Of a stretch of 31,936 bases of DNA, positions 24,060 through 31,859 are shown one piece after another. Each line of letters opens with the position of its first letter. Within the stretch, counting starts at the first letter, position 1. The position numbers and the translations under genes were made by a program. The notes beneath the pieces were generated by a model, which worked only from the letters and a program-made list of their open reading frames with translations, was not told the origin of the DNA and did not search any database. This DNA is from Bacillota bacterium (GTDB lineage Bacteria; Bacillota; UBA4882; UBA8346). The stretch spans positions 1 through 31,936 of the forward strand of contig JAEWZY010000040.1 in assembly GCA_023394955.1 (NCBI GenBank), given 5' to 3'.

Positions 24060-24529
24060 TCGCTTCTCCATTCCAAAAGCCAACGGTCCTCGCCCGGGCC
24101 ATAATACCCGGAGATAAAGTTAACCGGTTTCATTCCAAATTTATCTTGATAGATATGAATGGCGGTATGGTTTTCAGGATGCACCGTCAACTGCAGCCGT
24201 TTGAAACCTGTCCGGGGAAGCCCTTCCAAAATTGTTCGCAACATCACGGTTCCAATCCCTTGCTTCTGATATTCCCGGGCAATCGCATATCCATATAAAT
24301 AGGCCAGTTCCGGATCTCTCCAATCCCGCATCAACTCGGCCAAGCCCACTGGCTTACCGTTTAGTCTTGCCAAATATACCCGGCCATAATGCAAAAACGG
24401 AGGCAAAGACCACTCATTTAAACTTCCTTGACCAAATGCCTCCTCATCAATATTCAGCATAATCTCGCGCAGTTCATCATCGATCTGGGTAACAATCTCA
24501 ACCGTTATTTTGTTAATCCCCGGTCCCAT
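24056..24529 (-). CDS. GNAT-family N-acetyltransferase
   Basis: GNAT enzymes move an acetyl group from acetyl-CoA to amines. The 157-aa protein has the fold in order: substrate strands (VYLARLNGKPVGLAEL, about 51-66), the acetyl-CoA binding segment YAIAREYQKQGIGTVML (Q/RxxGxG/A at about 88-94) and the C-terminal NHTAIHIYQDKFGMKPV signature (about 120-136). GGAGG precedes ATG. It overlaps cdd by 17 bases and era by four, so it is firmly embedded in the series. An acetyltransferase between cdd and era is unusual compared with Bacillus. Substrate unknown; a ribosomal or tRNA target is only a guess. Confidence 0.9.
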   Translation of the reverse strand: MGPGINKITVEIVTQIDDELREIMLNIDEEAFGQGSLNEWSLPPFLHYGRVYLARLNGKPVGLAELMRDWRDPELAYLYGYAIAREYQKQGIGTVMLRTILEGLPRTGFKRLQLTVHPENHTAIHIYQDKFGMKPVNFISGYYGPGEDRWLLEWRSE

Positions 24530-24941
24530 GCTTCCTCCCGTTACCTTTGGATAATCTTCTCGGAGTAAAAGCCTCCGGCAAATATTCTTCCAGGGTGCTA
24601 TCGGCCCGGGCGCCGTTAAGGTTAACTAAAATCAAACGCAGTTCAGTCCCGAATTCCGCCAAAAACTGACGGCAGATACCGCAAGGAGAACCGGGTTCAT
24701 CCCCATCGACCGCCACCGCCAAAGCTTCAAATTGGAGCTCCCCTTCGGAAACAGCTTTGACGGCGGCGACCCTCTCGGCGCATATAGCGGCGCCGTAGGA
24801 AGCATTCTCAACGTTACAACCGGTATAAATCCGGCCTGATTTACCCAATAAGGCCGCGCCTACTTTATATTGGGAATATGGCGCATAAGCCACCTCCCGC
24901 GCTTGAAGAGCCTTTTGGATCAGTTTCGCATCGTTGTTCAA
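24513..24941 (-). CDS. cdd: Cytidine deaminase
   Basis: Cdd converts cytidine and deoxycytidine to uridine and deoxyuridine in pyrimidine salvage. The 142-aa homotetrameric-type enzyme carries AYAPYSQYKVGAAL, the zinc/catalytic motif CAERVAA (Cys-Ala-Glu, about 54-60, with NVENASYGAAI before it) and PCGICRQFLAEF (about 86-97). The C-terminal extension KGNGRKHGTGD is slightly longer than usual because it overlaps the next gene. TTG24941 is preceded by AAGGGGG. Confidence 0.97.
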   Translation of the reverse strand: MNNDAKLIQKALQAREVAYAPYSQYKVGAALLGKSGRIYTGCNVENASYGAAICAERVAAVKAVSEGELQFEALAVAVDGDEPGSPCGICRQFLAEFGTELRLILVNLNGARADSTLEEYLPEAFTPRRLSKGNGRKHGTGD

Positions 24942-24951
24942 GATGGCCCCC

Positions 24952-25650
24952 TTAAATCATTAATTGAAAAATAAGAAGCGCGATAAAAAACCCCAATAGC
25001 CCGCCGGCCAATACTTCAAGGGGTGAATGAATCTCGCTCTCCAGTCGGCTCTCGGCCAACAACATTACCAGAAAAAAAGCCAATAAGGCGATCAGCCCAT
25101 TCCGGGAAAGAAACGCGATTGTAGTGGCGGCAGTGGCCCCCATCGCCGTATGGCCGCTGGGCATTCCGCCCTGCATCGGCGTGCCGGTTTGGGTTAAAGC
25201 CTTTCCAGCGATGACTAGGACTACCGTTAACAAGATAGCGATCAAACTTAAATAAGCCGGGGCTTTTTGCAACGAAACAATTACCCGGGGAATCATCGCT
25301 TCAAACTTGGGAAAGAAGATTAGATATCCAACTATAACCGCTAAAAAAGAGGATACTAATACGGCTCCGGCAGCCACATTCTTGGCTATTGCCGCCAGCG
25401 GATGGTGCTCTCTGGTTATCATATCAATCGCTACTTCAATAGCGGTATTGATCATCTCCGTGACAATCACAAAAGAAATGGTGGTTAACAACAGTATGAA
25501 TTCTAATTTAGTCAATTTGAGGACTAATGATACCAATAAGATAATACCGGAGGCTAAAAAGTGAATTTTTATATTTCGCTGAGTTTTAAAGGCGTAAACC
25601 ACGCCTTCAAAAGCGTAATTAAAGGAATCGATTAAGGTCCGCGATCTCAA
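24952..25650 (-). CDS. Fused undecaprenol/diacylglycerol kinase and PAP2 phosphatase
   Basis: Residues 1-115 form a DgkA-type membrane kinase with the signature EMINTAIEVAID (65-76). Residues about 120-232 form a PAP2 lipid phosphatase with PSGHT (164-168) and SRLESEIH (201-208), i.e. SR-x5-H. The final PAP2 acid, normally D four residues after the histidine, is E212. A kinase phosphorylating undecaprenol (as in Gram-positive DgkA) fused to a phosphatase of undecaprenyl phosphates or pyrophosphate would balance the lipid-carrier pool; the direction of flow is inferred. TTG25650 overlaps the ybeY stop as TTGA with AGGA upstream. Such fusions are known in some bacteria, but DgkA is usually free-standing. 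Confidence 0.9.
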   Translation of the reverse strand: MRSRTLIDSFNYAFEGVVYAFKTQRNIKIHFLASGIILLVSLVLKLTKLEFILLLTTISFVIVTEMINTAIEVAIDMITREHHPLAAIAKNVAAGAVLVSSFLAVIVGYLIFFPKFEAMIPRVIVSLQKAPAYLSLIAILLTVVLVIAGKALTQTGTPMQGGMPSGHTAMGATAATTIAFLSRNGLIALLAFFLVMLLAESRLESEIHSPLEVLAGGLLGFFIALLIFQLMI

Positions 25651-26123
25651 AGAGGAGTCCTCCCCAATTCGAAATGTTGCATTATTTTTTCTTCCTCCGC
25701 CCTCATCAACTCAGTTTCTTCCTGAGTCTGATGGTCGTATCCCAATAGATGCAAGAGTCCATGAGTCCCTAGGTAACCTAATTCACGTAAAAATGAATGT
25801 CCAAAACTTTCAGCTTGTTCTACGGCCCGCTCTACCGAAAGATATACATCGCCTAAAAGCATCGGCTCCCCTTCCATCTTAATTTCCGGGCTTTCGGCGA
25901 CTCCTTCATTCATTGCGAAGGAGAGGACATCGGTTGGTTGATCAATCCCGCGATATTTCAAGTTCAAATCCTGGATGTATTCATTGTCAACCAAAATGAT
26001 TCCCAACTCGGAATCCGGCTTTTGATGGCTTTCAAGGCCGAATTGGATTACCTTCTCCAACAATTTCAAGTCTTTCGCAGTTAATTCTTTTTGCTTTTGG
26101 ATATTATTGATCAGAACCGGCAT
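25647..26123 (-). CDS. ybeY: Endoribonuclease YbeY
   Basis: YbeY is a metal-dependent RNase needed for 16S rRNA 3' end maturation and ribosome quality control. The 158-aa protein has the universally conserved zinc site H-x3-H-x5-H as HGLLHLLGYDH (121-131), TDVLSFAMNE upstream and LGDVYLSVE (90-98). It overlaps pgpH by 20 bases and the DgkA-PAP2 gene by four. The neighbours PhoH and Era are its usual functional partners. Confidence 0.97.
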   Translation of the reverse strand: MPVLINNIQKQKELTAKDLKLLEKVIQFGLESHQKPDSELGIILVDNEYIQDLNLKYRGIDQPTDVLSFAMNEGVAESPEIKMEGEPMLLGDVYLSVERAVEQAESFGHSFLRELGYLGTHGLLHLLGYDHQTQEETELMRAEEEKIMQHFELGRTPL

Positions 26124-28299
26124 CGCTTTTTTTCCTTTCCATTTCCTTCAATACATTTTCGGGATACTCGATCCTACTATGGAACATCCCGCCCAGAATT
26201 TTGAGGAAACTGTTCTTGATACTGTTTAAATCTTTCAAAGTCAGGTTACATTCGTCAAATTGGCCATCATCCAAACGTTCCCTGATAATCTTTTGGATCA
26301 AACCTTCTACTTTTGTAGGCGAAGGTTTGCTGAGGGCCTTGACCGCAGCTTCAACCGAATCGGCCAGCATCACCAAGGCAGCTTCTTTGGTTTGGGGTTT
26401 CGGACCTTCATAACGAAAGTCCTCCTCAATTAATATTTCTCTTTCCCCTTGTAGGTTTTCAGTAGCCCGTTTATAAAAATAGCGGACTAGGTCGGTTCCG
26501 TGGTGTTGTTCAATAATATCGATTAATTTATCGGGCAGCCCGTGTTCTCTAGCGATCTCAGCGCCGTCTTTCACATGATAGGTGATGATCAAAGTGCTTA
26601 AGCTCGGATTTAATTTTTCGTGAGGGTTTTCCAAAGATAACTGGTTTTCCACGAAAAAGTAAGGCCGTTTAATCTTGCCAATATCGTGGTAGTATGAACC
26701 TACTCTAACCCAGAGCGTATCTGCTCCAATCCCCTCGGCCGCGGCCTCGGCTAAGTTTCCTACCATGATACTATGATGGTAAGTGCCGGGAGCTTCGATT
26801 TGTAATCGGCGCAGCAAAGGATTGCTTGGATTCGCCAATTCCAATAATCTAATCGGAGTAGTTATCTTAAAAAGATGCTCCAAAAAGGGCAACGAACCAA
26901 TGGTCAACACTGATGATAAAAAACCGTTGGTTGCCGCTAGAAGCACCGAATCAAAACTGAAAGTCGATCGAAACAGCAAGTTTAAGGCGGACACCGTAAC
27001 CAGATTGGCTACTATCAAAATCCAACCGCTCCGGACCAGGTCCCGTTGGCGTTGGAAATTTAATAACGATAAAACAGCAATGACCCCGCTGATAAAATAG
27101 AAGATGGTCACGGCCAGGTTAAATTCGACGATGATCCCCCCCAACAAGCTGAGGATTGCGGTTAACATCAACGCCATTTCCCGTTTGACCAGAATTGCCG
27201 CAAGCATCGCTGCGAAACTAACCGGCGCCAAAAAAGGTAAGGAAGGGATATCAGGCAATGATAGAACCTTGATTAATCCTACTACCATTAATAACAATAA
27301 TAGCAATAAATAAAGGGAACCTTCTTCCCGGAGCAAGCCGGGGTGAAATTGAAAAATATAGACCAACCCTAAACCGACTAATAATAATACGAAAAAGGCC
27401 AAACTCAAAAACACTTTTAGTTGATTGGTTTCATCTACAATCAAATGTAATTCTTTGAGCATTTTGTAATCATTCTCAGTAACAACCTGGCTCTTAGCGA
27501 TTAAGAGTTCATTTTTGCGATGGACCACTTCCGGGACGCTGGAACGGACCTGCTGCTCCAATTTTACTAATTTAGCGGAGTCTAATACAAGATTGGGCCG
27601 AATCGAAATCTCCAATAAATCTTTGAGCACCGGCGCCACCTGTTCCGATACTTTCTGTTCGCGAATGAAATCCGGAAGAATGAATCTAACCTCATTGACT
27701 TTTTCAATACTAATCCGCCGTTTAGATTCAATGTTTTCTAGTATTTGGCGCGATTTTTCCTTTAGCTCCTGGTAAGCATCTTCGTCCAAGGAAACGATCT
27801 GTTTTAGTAGCGTAAATGAAGGCGGTTCGTAAAAATATTTCTGAAATTTGATAACCGGTAAGTCTTCTTTAGTAATAGCTTCATTCTTAAGATAACGGGA
27901 ATGGGCCTTATCAAGCATGCTTAAAGCCCGGTTCAAGTTAAAACCGGTCAATTGGACGGCTGATTCATCAATCCGGTAATACTCCGGATCAAGTTTTGCA
28001 ATTTGGATCGCCCGATCCACCGCTTCTTGCTGCACTAATTTAGTGGCTTCCGGGTTGACTACTGCCCGGGGCGCATAAATATCCATTTTACTGGCTTGTC
28101 CAATTTTAACATCAAGGGTCCTTGGGAAAAGCCTGATCTGGAGTAAGGAAATGATCAATAAAAAGCAGACTAAGACAAGGATCCCTTCCCTAAAAGACGG
28201 GACTTTAAAGACGTTAACCACCTTTGAGGAAAAATCCCAAACATTATTATTGATTGTCTTTATTTTTCTACCTAAATTTTGATTATCATGCGTTTCCAT
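26104..28299 (-). CDS. pgpH: Cyclic-di-AMP phosphodiesterase PgpH (7TM-HD)
   Basis: PgpH degrades c-di-AMP to pApA, linking cell-wall and potassium homeostasis. The 731-aa protein has an N-terminal helix (about 38-56), a large 7TM-HDED extracellular domain (about 60-295), seven helices (about 296-475) and a cytosolic HD domain at about 490-700 with HH (508-509), H538-D539 in YYHDIGKIKRP and HHGT near 599. All metal ligands of the family are visible. ATG28299 follows AAGGGG and overlaps phoH by 14 bases; starts further upstream are less likely. Confidence 0.95.
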   Translation of the reverse strand: METHDNQNLGRKIKTINNNVWDFSSKVVNVFKVPSFREGILVLVCFLLIISLLQIRLFPRTLDVKIGQASKMDIYAPRAVVNPEATKLVQQEAVDRAIQIAKLDPEYYRIDESAVQLTGFNLNRALSMLDKAHSRYLKNEAITKEDLPVIKFQKYFYEPPSFTLLKQIVSLDEDAYQELKEKSRQILENIESKRRISIEKVNEVRFILPDFIREQKVSEQVAPVLKDLLEISIRPNLVLDSAKLVKLEQQVRSSVPEVVHRKNELLIAKSQVVTENDYKMLKELHLIVDETNQLKVFLSLAFFVLLLVGLGLVYIFQFHPGLLREEGSLYLLLLLLLMVVGLIKVLSLPDIPSLPFLAPVSFAAMLAAILVKREMALMLTAILSLLGGIIVEFNLAVTIFYFISGVIAVLSLLNFQRQRDLVRSGWILIVANLVTVSALNLLFRSTFSFDSVLLAATNGFLSSVLTIGSLPFLEHLFKITTPIRLLELANPSNPLLRRLQIEAPGTYHHSIMVGNLAEAAAEGIGADTLWVRVGSYYHDIGKIKRPYFFVENQLSLENPHEKLNPSLSTLIITYHVKDGAEIAREHGLPDKLIDIIEQHHGTDLVRYFYKRATENLQGEREILIEEDFRYEGPKPQTKEAALVMLADSVEAAVKALSKPSPTKVEGLIQKIIRERLDDGQFDECNLTLKDLNSIKNSFLKILGGMFHSRIEYPENVLKEMERKKSDAGSDQ

Positions 28300-29284
28300 T
28301 AGGGTCAACCCCTTTTTCTCCGACCGTTTGTTGATAGCGTTCATAGGCTTGGATAATTTTCTGGACCAGTTCGTGCCTTACTACATCGCGATCGGTTAAA
28401 GTTACTACATTAATTCCGGGTATTCCGGAAAATATTTGCGAGACTTCAGCCAAACCGGAAGTGGCGCCTTTAGCTAAATCCACTTGAGTGATGTCTCCGG
28501 TCACCACCGCCTTGGAACCAAAACCCATCCGGGTCAAAAACATCTTCATCTGCTCTGGAGTGGTATTTTGCGCTTCGTCTAATATTATGAAGGAATCGTC
28601 GAGAGTCCGGCCTCTCATATAAGCGAGGGGCGCAATTTCAATTATCCCTCGTTCCATATATTTTTGAAAAAGATCTACCCCCATTAAATCATAAAGGGCG
28701 TCATATAACGGCCGCAAATAGGGGTCGACTTTTTCTTGTAGATCTCCCGGTAAAAAACCGAGCTTTTCACCGGCTTCCACCGCCGGCCTGGTCAGGATCA
28801 TCCGGTTGACTTCTTTAGCCTGCAAAGCGGCGACTGCTAACGCTACCGCCAAATAGGTCTTACCGGTCCCGGCCGGTCCGATCCCAAAAGTTAACCCATT
28901 ACGTTTAATCGCATCTACATATTGCTTCTGTCCAATAGTGCGGGGAAATATCTTTTTCCCCCGGGCAGTCACCGCGACCGCCTCGTCGGTAAACCCGGTT
29001 ATCTTATGGAGCTGCCCTTCCTTGGCCATTTTGACCATATAATTTATTTCGGAAATCAACGGATGATATCCCTTTTTATACTGTTGTTCTAATAAATTAA
29101 GAATTGCCGCCGCCTGGTTTATTGGTTCAACCGATCCGGAGATTATAATCTCATTGCCCCGGGAATAAATCATTATCTCTAGGCCTTCTCCGATGATGCG
29201 GATGTTTTCTTCGAGTTTACCAATGAGTTGCGGAGCAATTCGCGGATCGATCTCAATCTTTTTCTCTTGGGTCTGATCGATCAT
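28286..29284 (-). CDS. phoH: PhoH family ATPase (PhoH-like)
   Basis: PhoH-like proteins are nucleic-acid-associated ATPases, frequently beside ybeY and linked to RNA processing. The 332-aa protein has an N-terminal KH-like region (about 15-65), Walker A GPAGTGKT (136-143), Walker B FIILDEAQN (233-240) and the GDITQVDL motif. AGGAG sits before ATG. It overlaps yqfD by 32 bases, the largest overlap in the series, which makes coupling likely. Confidence 0.97.
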   Translation of the reverse strand: MIDQTQEKKIEIDPRIAPQLIGKLEENIRIIGEGLEIMIYSRGNEIIISGSVEPINQAAAILNLLEQQYKKGYHPLISEINYMVKMAKEGQLHKITGFTDEAVAVTARGKKIFPRTIGQKQYVDAIKRNGLTFGIGPAGTGKTYLAVALAVAALQAKEVNRMILTRPAVEAGEKLGFLPGDLQEKVDPYLRPLYDALYDLMGVDLFQKYMERGIIEIAPLAYMRGRTLDDSFIILDEAQNTTPEQMKMFLTRMGFGSKAVVTGDITQVDLAKGATSGLAEVSQIFSGIPGINVVTLTDRDVVRHELVQKIIQAYERYQQTVGEKGVDPNGNA

Positions 29285-30482
29285 TAATTCTCCTTTCTGT
29301 TGGCGCCAACATTGCTATATCTTGAGTGACTTCGAATGTCATAATTAATTTGATATAATCGCCTTCATCGATCCAAATTTCCTCAGGGGTTCCAGCCACT
29401 AAGCCAATCAGATATTTCTGTTTCGCTTCGGCTTCACGACGGGCCGTTAGTTTAATCTCATCCGGGGACAAGGTTGTTTTTTGCCATCTAACCCCTTGCC
29501 AAATATCCTTAATAAGTTCTACAACCTTATCCGGATTCCTTCCGGAAAAAAGTCGTTTCCGGTACCGATCCCATACCATTTCTCCTTCAGACCGGTCGAC
29601 CTTGCCCCAGATTCTCCAGATTCGTCCTTCCCAACTAATTGAATATACCGTTTTTGGCTTATTTAAACAAGAGGCGCGCCAAATTTTTTTGGGTTGAATC
29701 ACTTCTAAATCATACCAAACCCTTGCCTCCACTGTTCCGCTGGCTGGAATATTTTCAACAATTACCACTCCCGTCTCCGGATCAGTATGGCTAATCCGAC
29801 CGCTGATCAATAAGTCGCCTCTGGCTACTGTATCTCCTTCTTTAACCACCGGTTGGCCTCTGATCACCGCAACCCTGGTTATTAACCCATCCCCTTCGGC
29901 GACCAGGTCGCACCCTTGATTGGGCGGAGGCGGATTCTTGCGCTTTACGGCCTTAACCTCGGCAACTATTCCTTTGAAATTGATCCCTAGCCAAACCGCC
30001 TCCGGAGTTCGGATAATCGCATCCCGCTCGATTCGTTGCTTCTCCCGGGCCAATTCTCCGGCGGGCTTACCCGGTTTGAGACCGACCGATTTCAATGTCT
30101 TAATTAACTCTTCGCGTTCAACGCCGGTAAATCCATCAACCTTGATTACCAAAGTTAAGGATGACAAGTATAATAATAAGCCTAGCATCCCAACGGCGCT
30201 AAGCCAAAATACCTTTCTTTGCGCTATTCTTTTTCGTAGGAACGGCCAGCCTTTGCGGCGCCGGATTTTAACCAAAGTTCCTGATTTTTTCACCAAGGGC
30301 CTAATTTTTATAAACCCATGACTGCGTAGTTTCGCGGTCATTACTTCCGGAGCGACCTTTTTTACGTCCCAAAGGTAAAATCCGGACCCGGTCAATAAAT
30401 TGATCAACTTTTCCAGTTGAGGTCCTCTAATAATAATCTCCACATATCCGGTGAAAAAAGAGACCATCCGATTAAACCACAA
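29253..30482 (-). CDS. yqfD: Sporulation protein YqfD
   Basis: YqfD is a membrane protein of the sporulating cell, required for efficient forespore engulfment in Bacillus and Clostridia. The 409-aa protein has the N-terminal domain (about 1-80, FFTGYVEIIIRGPQLEKLIN), one membrane helix at about 90-112 (VFWLSAVGMLGLLLYLSSLT) and an extracytoplasmic domain with GxxRxEIE-like and GVVIVENIPASGTVEARVWY segments. Length agrees with the family. TTG30482 has GGAGG nine bases upstream (within the yqfC end); an ATG six codons in is an alternative. Confidence 0.95.
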   Translation of the reverse strand: MWFNRMVSFFTGYVEIIIRGPQLEKLINLLTGSGFYLWDVKKVAPEVMTAKLRSHGFIKIRPLVKKSGTLVKIRRRKGWPFLRKRIAQRKVFWLSAVGMLGLLLYLSSLTLVIKVDGFTGVEREELIKTLKSVGLKPGKPAGELAREKQRIERDAIIRTPEAVWLGINFKGIVAEVKAVKRKNPPPPNQGCDLVAEGDGLITRVAVIRGQPVVKEGDTVARGDLLISGRISHTDPETGVVIVENIPASGTVEARVWYDLEVIQPKKIWRASCLNKPKTVYSISWEGRIWRIWGKVDRSEGEMVWDRYRKRLFSGRNPDKVVELIKDIWQGVRWQKTTLSPDEIKLTARREAEAKQKYLIGLVAGTPEEIWIDEGDYIKLIMTFEVTQDIAMLAPTERRINDRSDPREKD

Positions 30483-30488
30483 ATCAAG

Positions 30489-30773
30489 CTACCTCCAGTC
30501 TACCATCTCGATCAGCCCGATTTTTCCGGCAATTACCAATTCTTCTTTGAGGACTGAGATTAACGCCAATTCCACTCCGGTAATCTTTAACTCTCCCAAC
30601 TTAGTGCCGACCCTAATCACCGACCGCTCGTATTCGATGACGCCCCGGTGGTTTACAATTACTAATTGCTGATTGCCGCTAATCACCATTTTGGGCAGTT
30701 CAACTACTGTATCCAGGGGTAATTCCAAAAATTCAGCCAACTTTGCTCCCAACCGGCTTGGTTTTAGTTTCAA
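30489..30773 (-). CDS. yqfC: Sporulation protein YqfC
   Basis: YqfC is a small conserved protein co-transcribed with yqfD in sporulating Firmicutes and shares its mother-cell expression. The 94-aa sequence has the family features LELPLDTVVELPKMVISG, VNHRGVIEYERSVIRV and ITGVELALISV. GGGAGGG lies six bases before TTG30773. It is the first gene of the minus-strand series. The promoter was not located; a sporulation sigma-E site would be expected but I could not see a confident match. Confidence 0.95.
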   Translation of the reverse strand: MKLKPSRLGAKLAEFLELPLDTVVELPKMVISGNQQLVIVNHRGVIEYERSVIRVGTKLGELKITGVELALISVLKEELVIAGKIGLIEMVDWR

Positions 30774-30794
30774 AAAAATCCCTCCCTATAAGGT

Positions 30795-30946
30795 TTATGC
30801 GAAGAAAAAGAGATGAAGAACAGGGGGACCAAGAGTTAGTAAAGCAAGTAGCGCTTTGAAATTATTCGGAGCATCAGTCGAAAATCTACTGACTACTTAA
30901 ACAGCAAGGATATCCATAAATGCCAATCTGATGCTACTTCGCATAA
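30795..30946. repeat. Interrupted long inverted repeat
   Basis: The right arm CTGATGCT-A-CTTCGCATAA (928-935 and 937-946, offset 30000) is almost continuous. Its complement is split on the left: TTATGCGAAG at 30795-30804 and AGCATCAG at 30870-30877, with AAGTAGC near 30845 matching the joint. So the left arm looks as if about 60 bases were inserted into it. A CAGT/ACTG pair lies in the loop. It could be a broken mobile-element end or an operator-like structure. Confidence 0.5.
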
Positions 30947-30985
30947 CATTACCTAAAGGAAGACCAGCATAAAAGGAGAATTTAC

Positions 30986-31009
30986 ATGAGCGTCAGGCTG
31001 GAAAAATAA
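30986..31009 (+). CDS. Possible leader mini-ORF MSVRLEK
   Basis: AAGGAG seven bases before ATG30986 is a better ribosome site than the one of the following gene. The frame encodes seven residues (MSVRLEK) and stops with TAA, 24 bases before the barrel gene's ATG. It covers the conserved 16-nt motif shared with the second barrel gene, but that second copy has no ATG, so translation may not be the conserved property. Confidence 0.3.
   Translation: MSVRLEK
30989..31004 (+). promoter_or_regulatory. Shared leader motif, copy 1
   Basis: AGCGTCAGGCTGGAAA precedes the first barrel gene by 29 bases and differs at one position from the sequence before the second barrel gene. Such conservation outside genes suggests a regulatory RNA or protein site, or a recent duplication. 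Confidence 0.5.
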
Positions 31010-31033
31010 TTTTTTTGGGAGGCAAACTTACAA

Positions 31034-31669
31034 ATGAAAAAATTAGTCGCACTCACCATGGCTCTCGTAATGACTTTCGCCTTTGGATACGTAACTATGG
31101 CAAGTACCATTGGCATTGGCGCCGGCGAGGGTTTCTCCGCAGAAATTTCCAATCAAATCGATCCTTCTGAGGATAACATCGACGTAACCGGTTACTATGG
31201 CCTCAACGAAAAAACTCAATTCTCACTCGGCTATGGCACAGACAGCAAAGATATTACCTTAGGCGCCCGCTATGCATTCAACGATAATATGGCTGCCACC
31301 TTAGATTACACCATGGCTGACGCCGAAGAAGCTTCCGATACGACTGCTTTAGGATTCCGCTATAAGACCCAACTCAATGACGCTGTCGCTTTGGTTGGCA
31401 AATTAAGTTATACCGATAGAGATACCGAAACTGAAATGGGTCTATTGGGTCAAGCCGAATACAAATTCAACGATAAAGTCGTTGGTAACCTTGGGTTCGA
31501 TTATGTAAGCCCGGATAGCGATTTAATGGAATTAGACGCTTACACCAATATCGTGGCCGGGATCGAAGTAAGCCCCATCGAACAACTCACCGCTTACTTG
31601 GACTACACCATGATGGATGACGAAAATGCTGACGACACCATCGTTCTCGGAGCCGCATACTCTTTCTAA
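31034..31669 (+). CDS. Outer-membrane beta-barrel-like protein
   Basis: The 211-aa protein begins with a Sec signal peptide (MKKLVALTMALVMTFAFGYV, cut near 24) and continues with about a dozen amphipathic strands of alternating polarity (TQFSLGYGT, DITLGARYAFN, MAATLDYTMAD, VALVGKLSYTD, QLTAYLDYTMMD) joined by acidic Asp/Glu-rich turns. It ends in DDTIVLGAAYSF, a C-terminal Phe strand as in BAM-inserted outer-membrane proteins. There are no Cys residues. It is probably a small porin or structural barrel of a diderm Firmicute. GGGAGG lies 11 bases before ATG31034. A paralogue follows 190 bases downstream. Function is unknown beyond barrel topology, itself inferred from sequence pattern. Confidence 0.78.
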   Translation: MKKLVALTMALVMTFAFGYVTMASTIGIGAGEGFSAEISNQIDPSEDNIDVTGYYGLNEKTQFSLGYGTDSKDITLGARYAFNDNMAATLDYTMADAEEASDTTALGFRYKTQLNDAVALVGKLSYTDRDTETEMGLLGQAEYKFNDKVVGNLGFDYVSPDSDLMELDAYTNIVAGIEVSPIEQLTAYLDYTMMDDENADDTIVLGAAYSF

Positions 31670-31704
31670 GTTAACCTTAAACAGTAAACCCGCCTGACCG
31701 AAGA

Positions 31705-31726
31705 ACGCCCGCAAGGGCGTTTTTTT
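31705..31726 (+). terminator. Intrinsic terminator of the first barrel gene
   Basis: ACGCCC (31705-31710) pairs with GGGCGT (31715-31720) around GCAA, followed by seven T residues. It lies 35 bases after the stop, so the two barrel genes are probably separate transcripts. Confidence 0.88.
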
Positions 31727-31819
31727 GCTACTTAGAAATATTCTATTTAATGTATAACTTGTCATTAAATATTCACCTTAGAGTAACAGGAATTCTGGTA
31801 AACCTAGGGAATATAATTT

Positions 31820-31835
31820 AGCGTCAAGCTGGAAA
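31820..31835 (+). promoter_or_regulatory. Shared leader motif, copy 2
   Basis: AGCGTCAAGCTGGAAA precedes the second barrel gene by 24 bases. A TATAAT at 31812-31817 lies just before it and may be a -10 element, in which case the motif spans the transcription start. No matching -35 hexamer was found. Confidence 0.5.
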
Positions 31836-31859
31836 TAAACTATTTGGAGGGAAATAAAG

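Larger units (their letters stand above)
30774..31033. other. Divergent region between yqfC and the barrel genes
   Basis: This 260-base stretch carries the leftward yqfC start signals and the rightward signals of the first barrel gene. It contains a large interrupted inverted repeat (30795-30946) and a mini-ORF (30986-31009). No strong consensus promoter was found in either direction. Confidence 0.55.
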
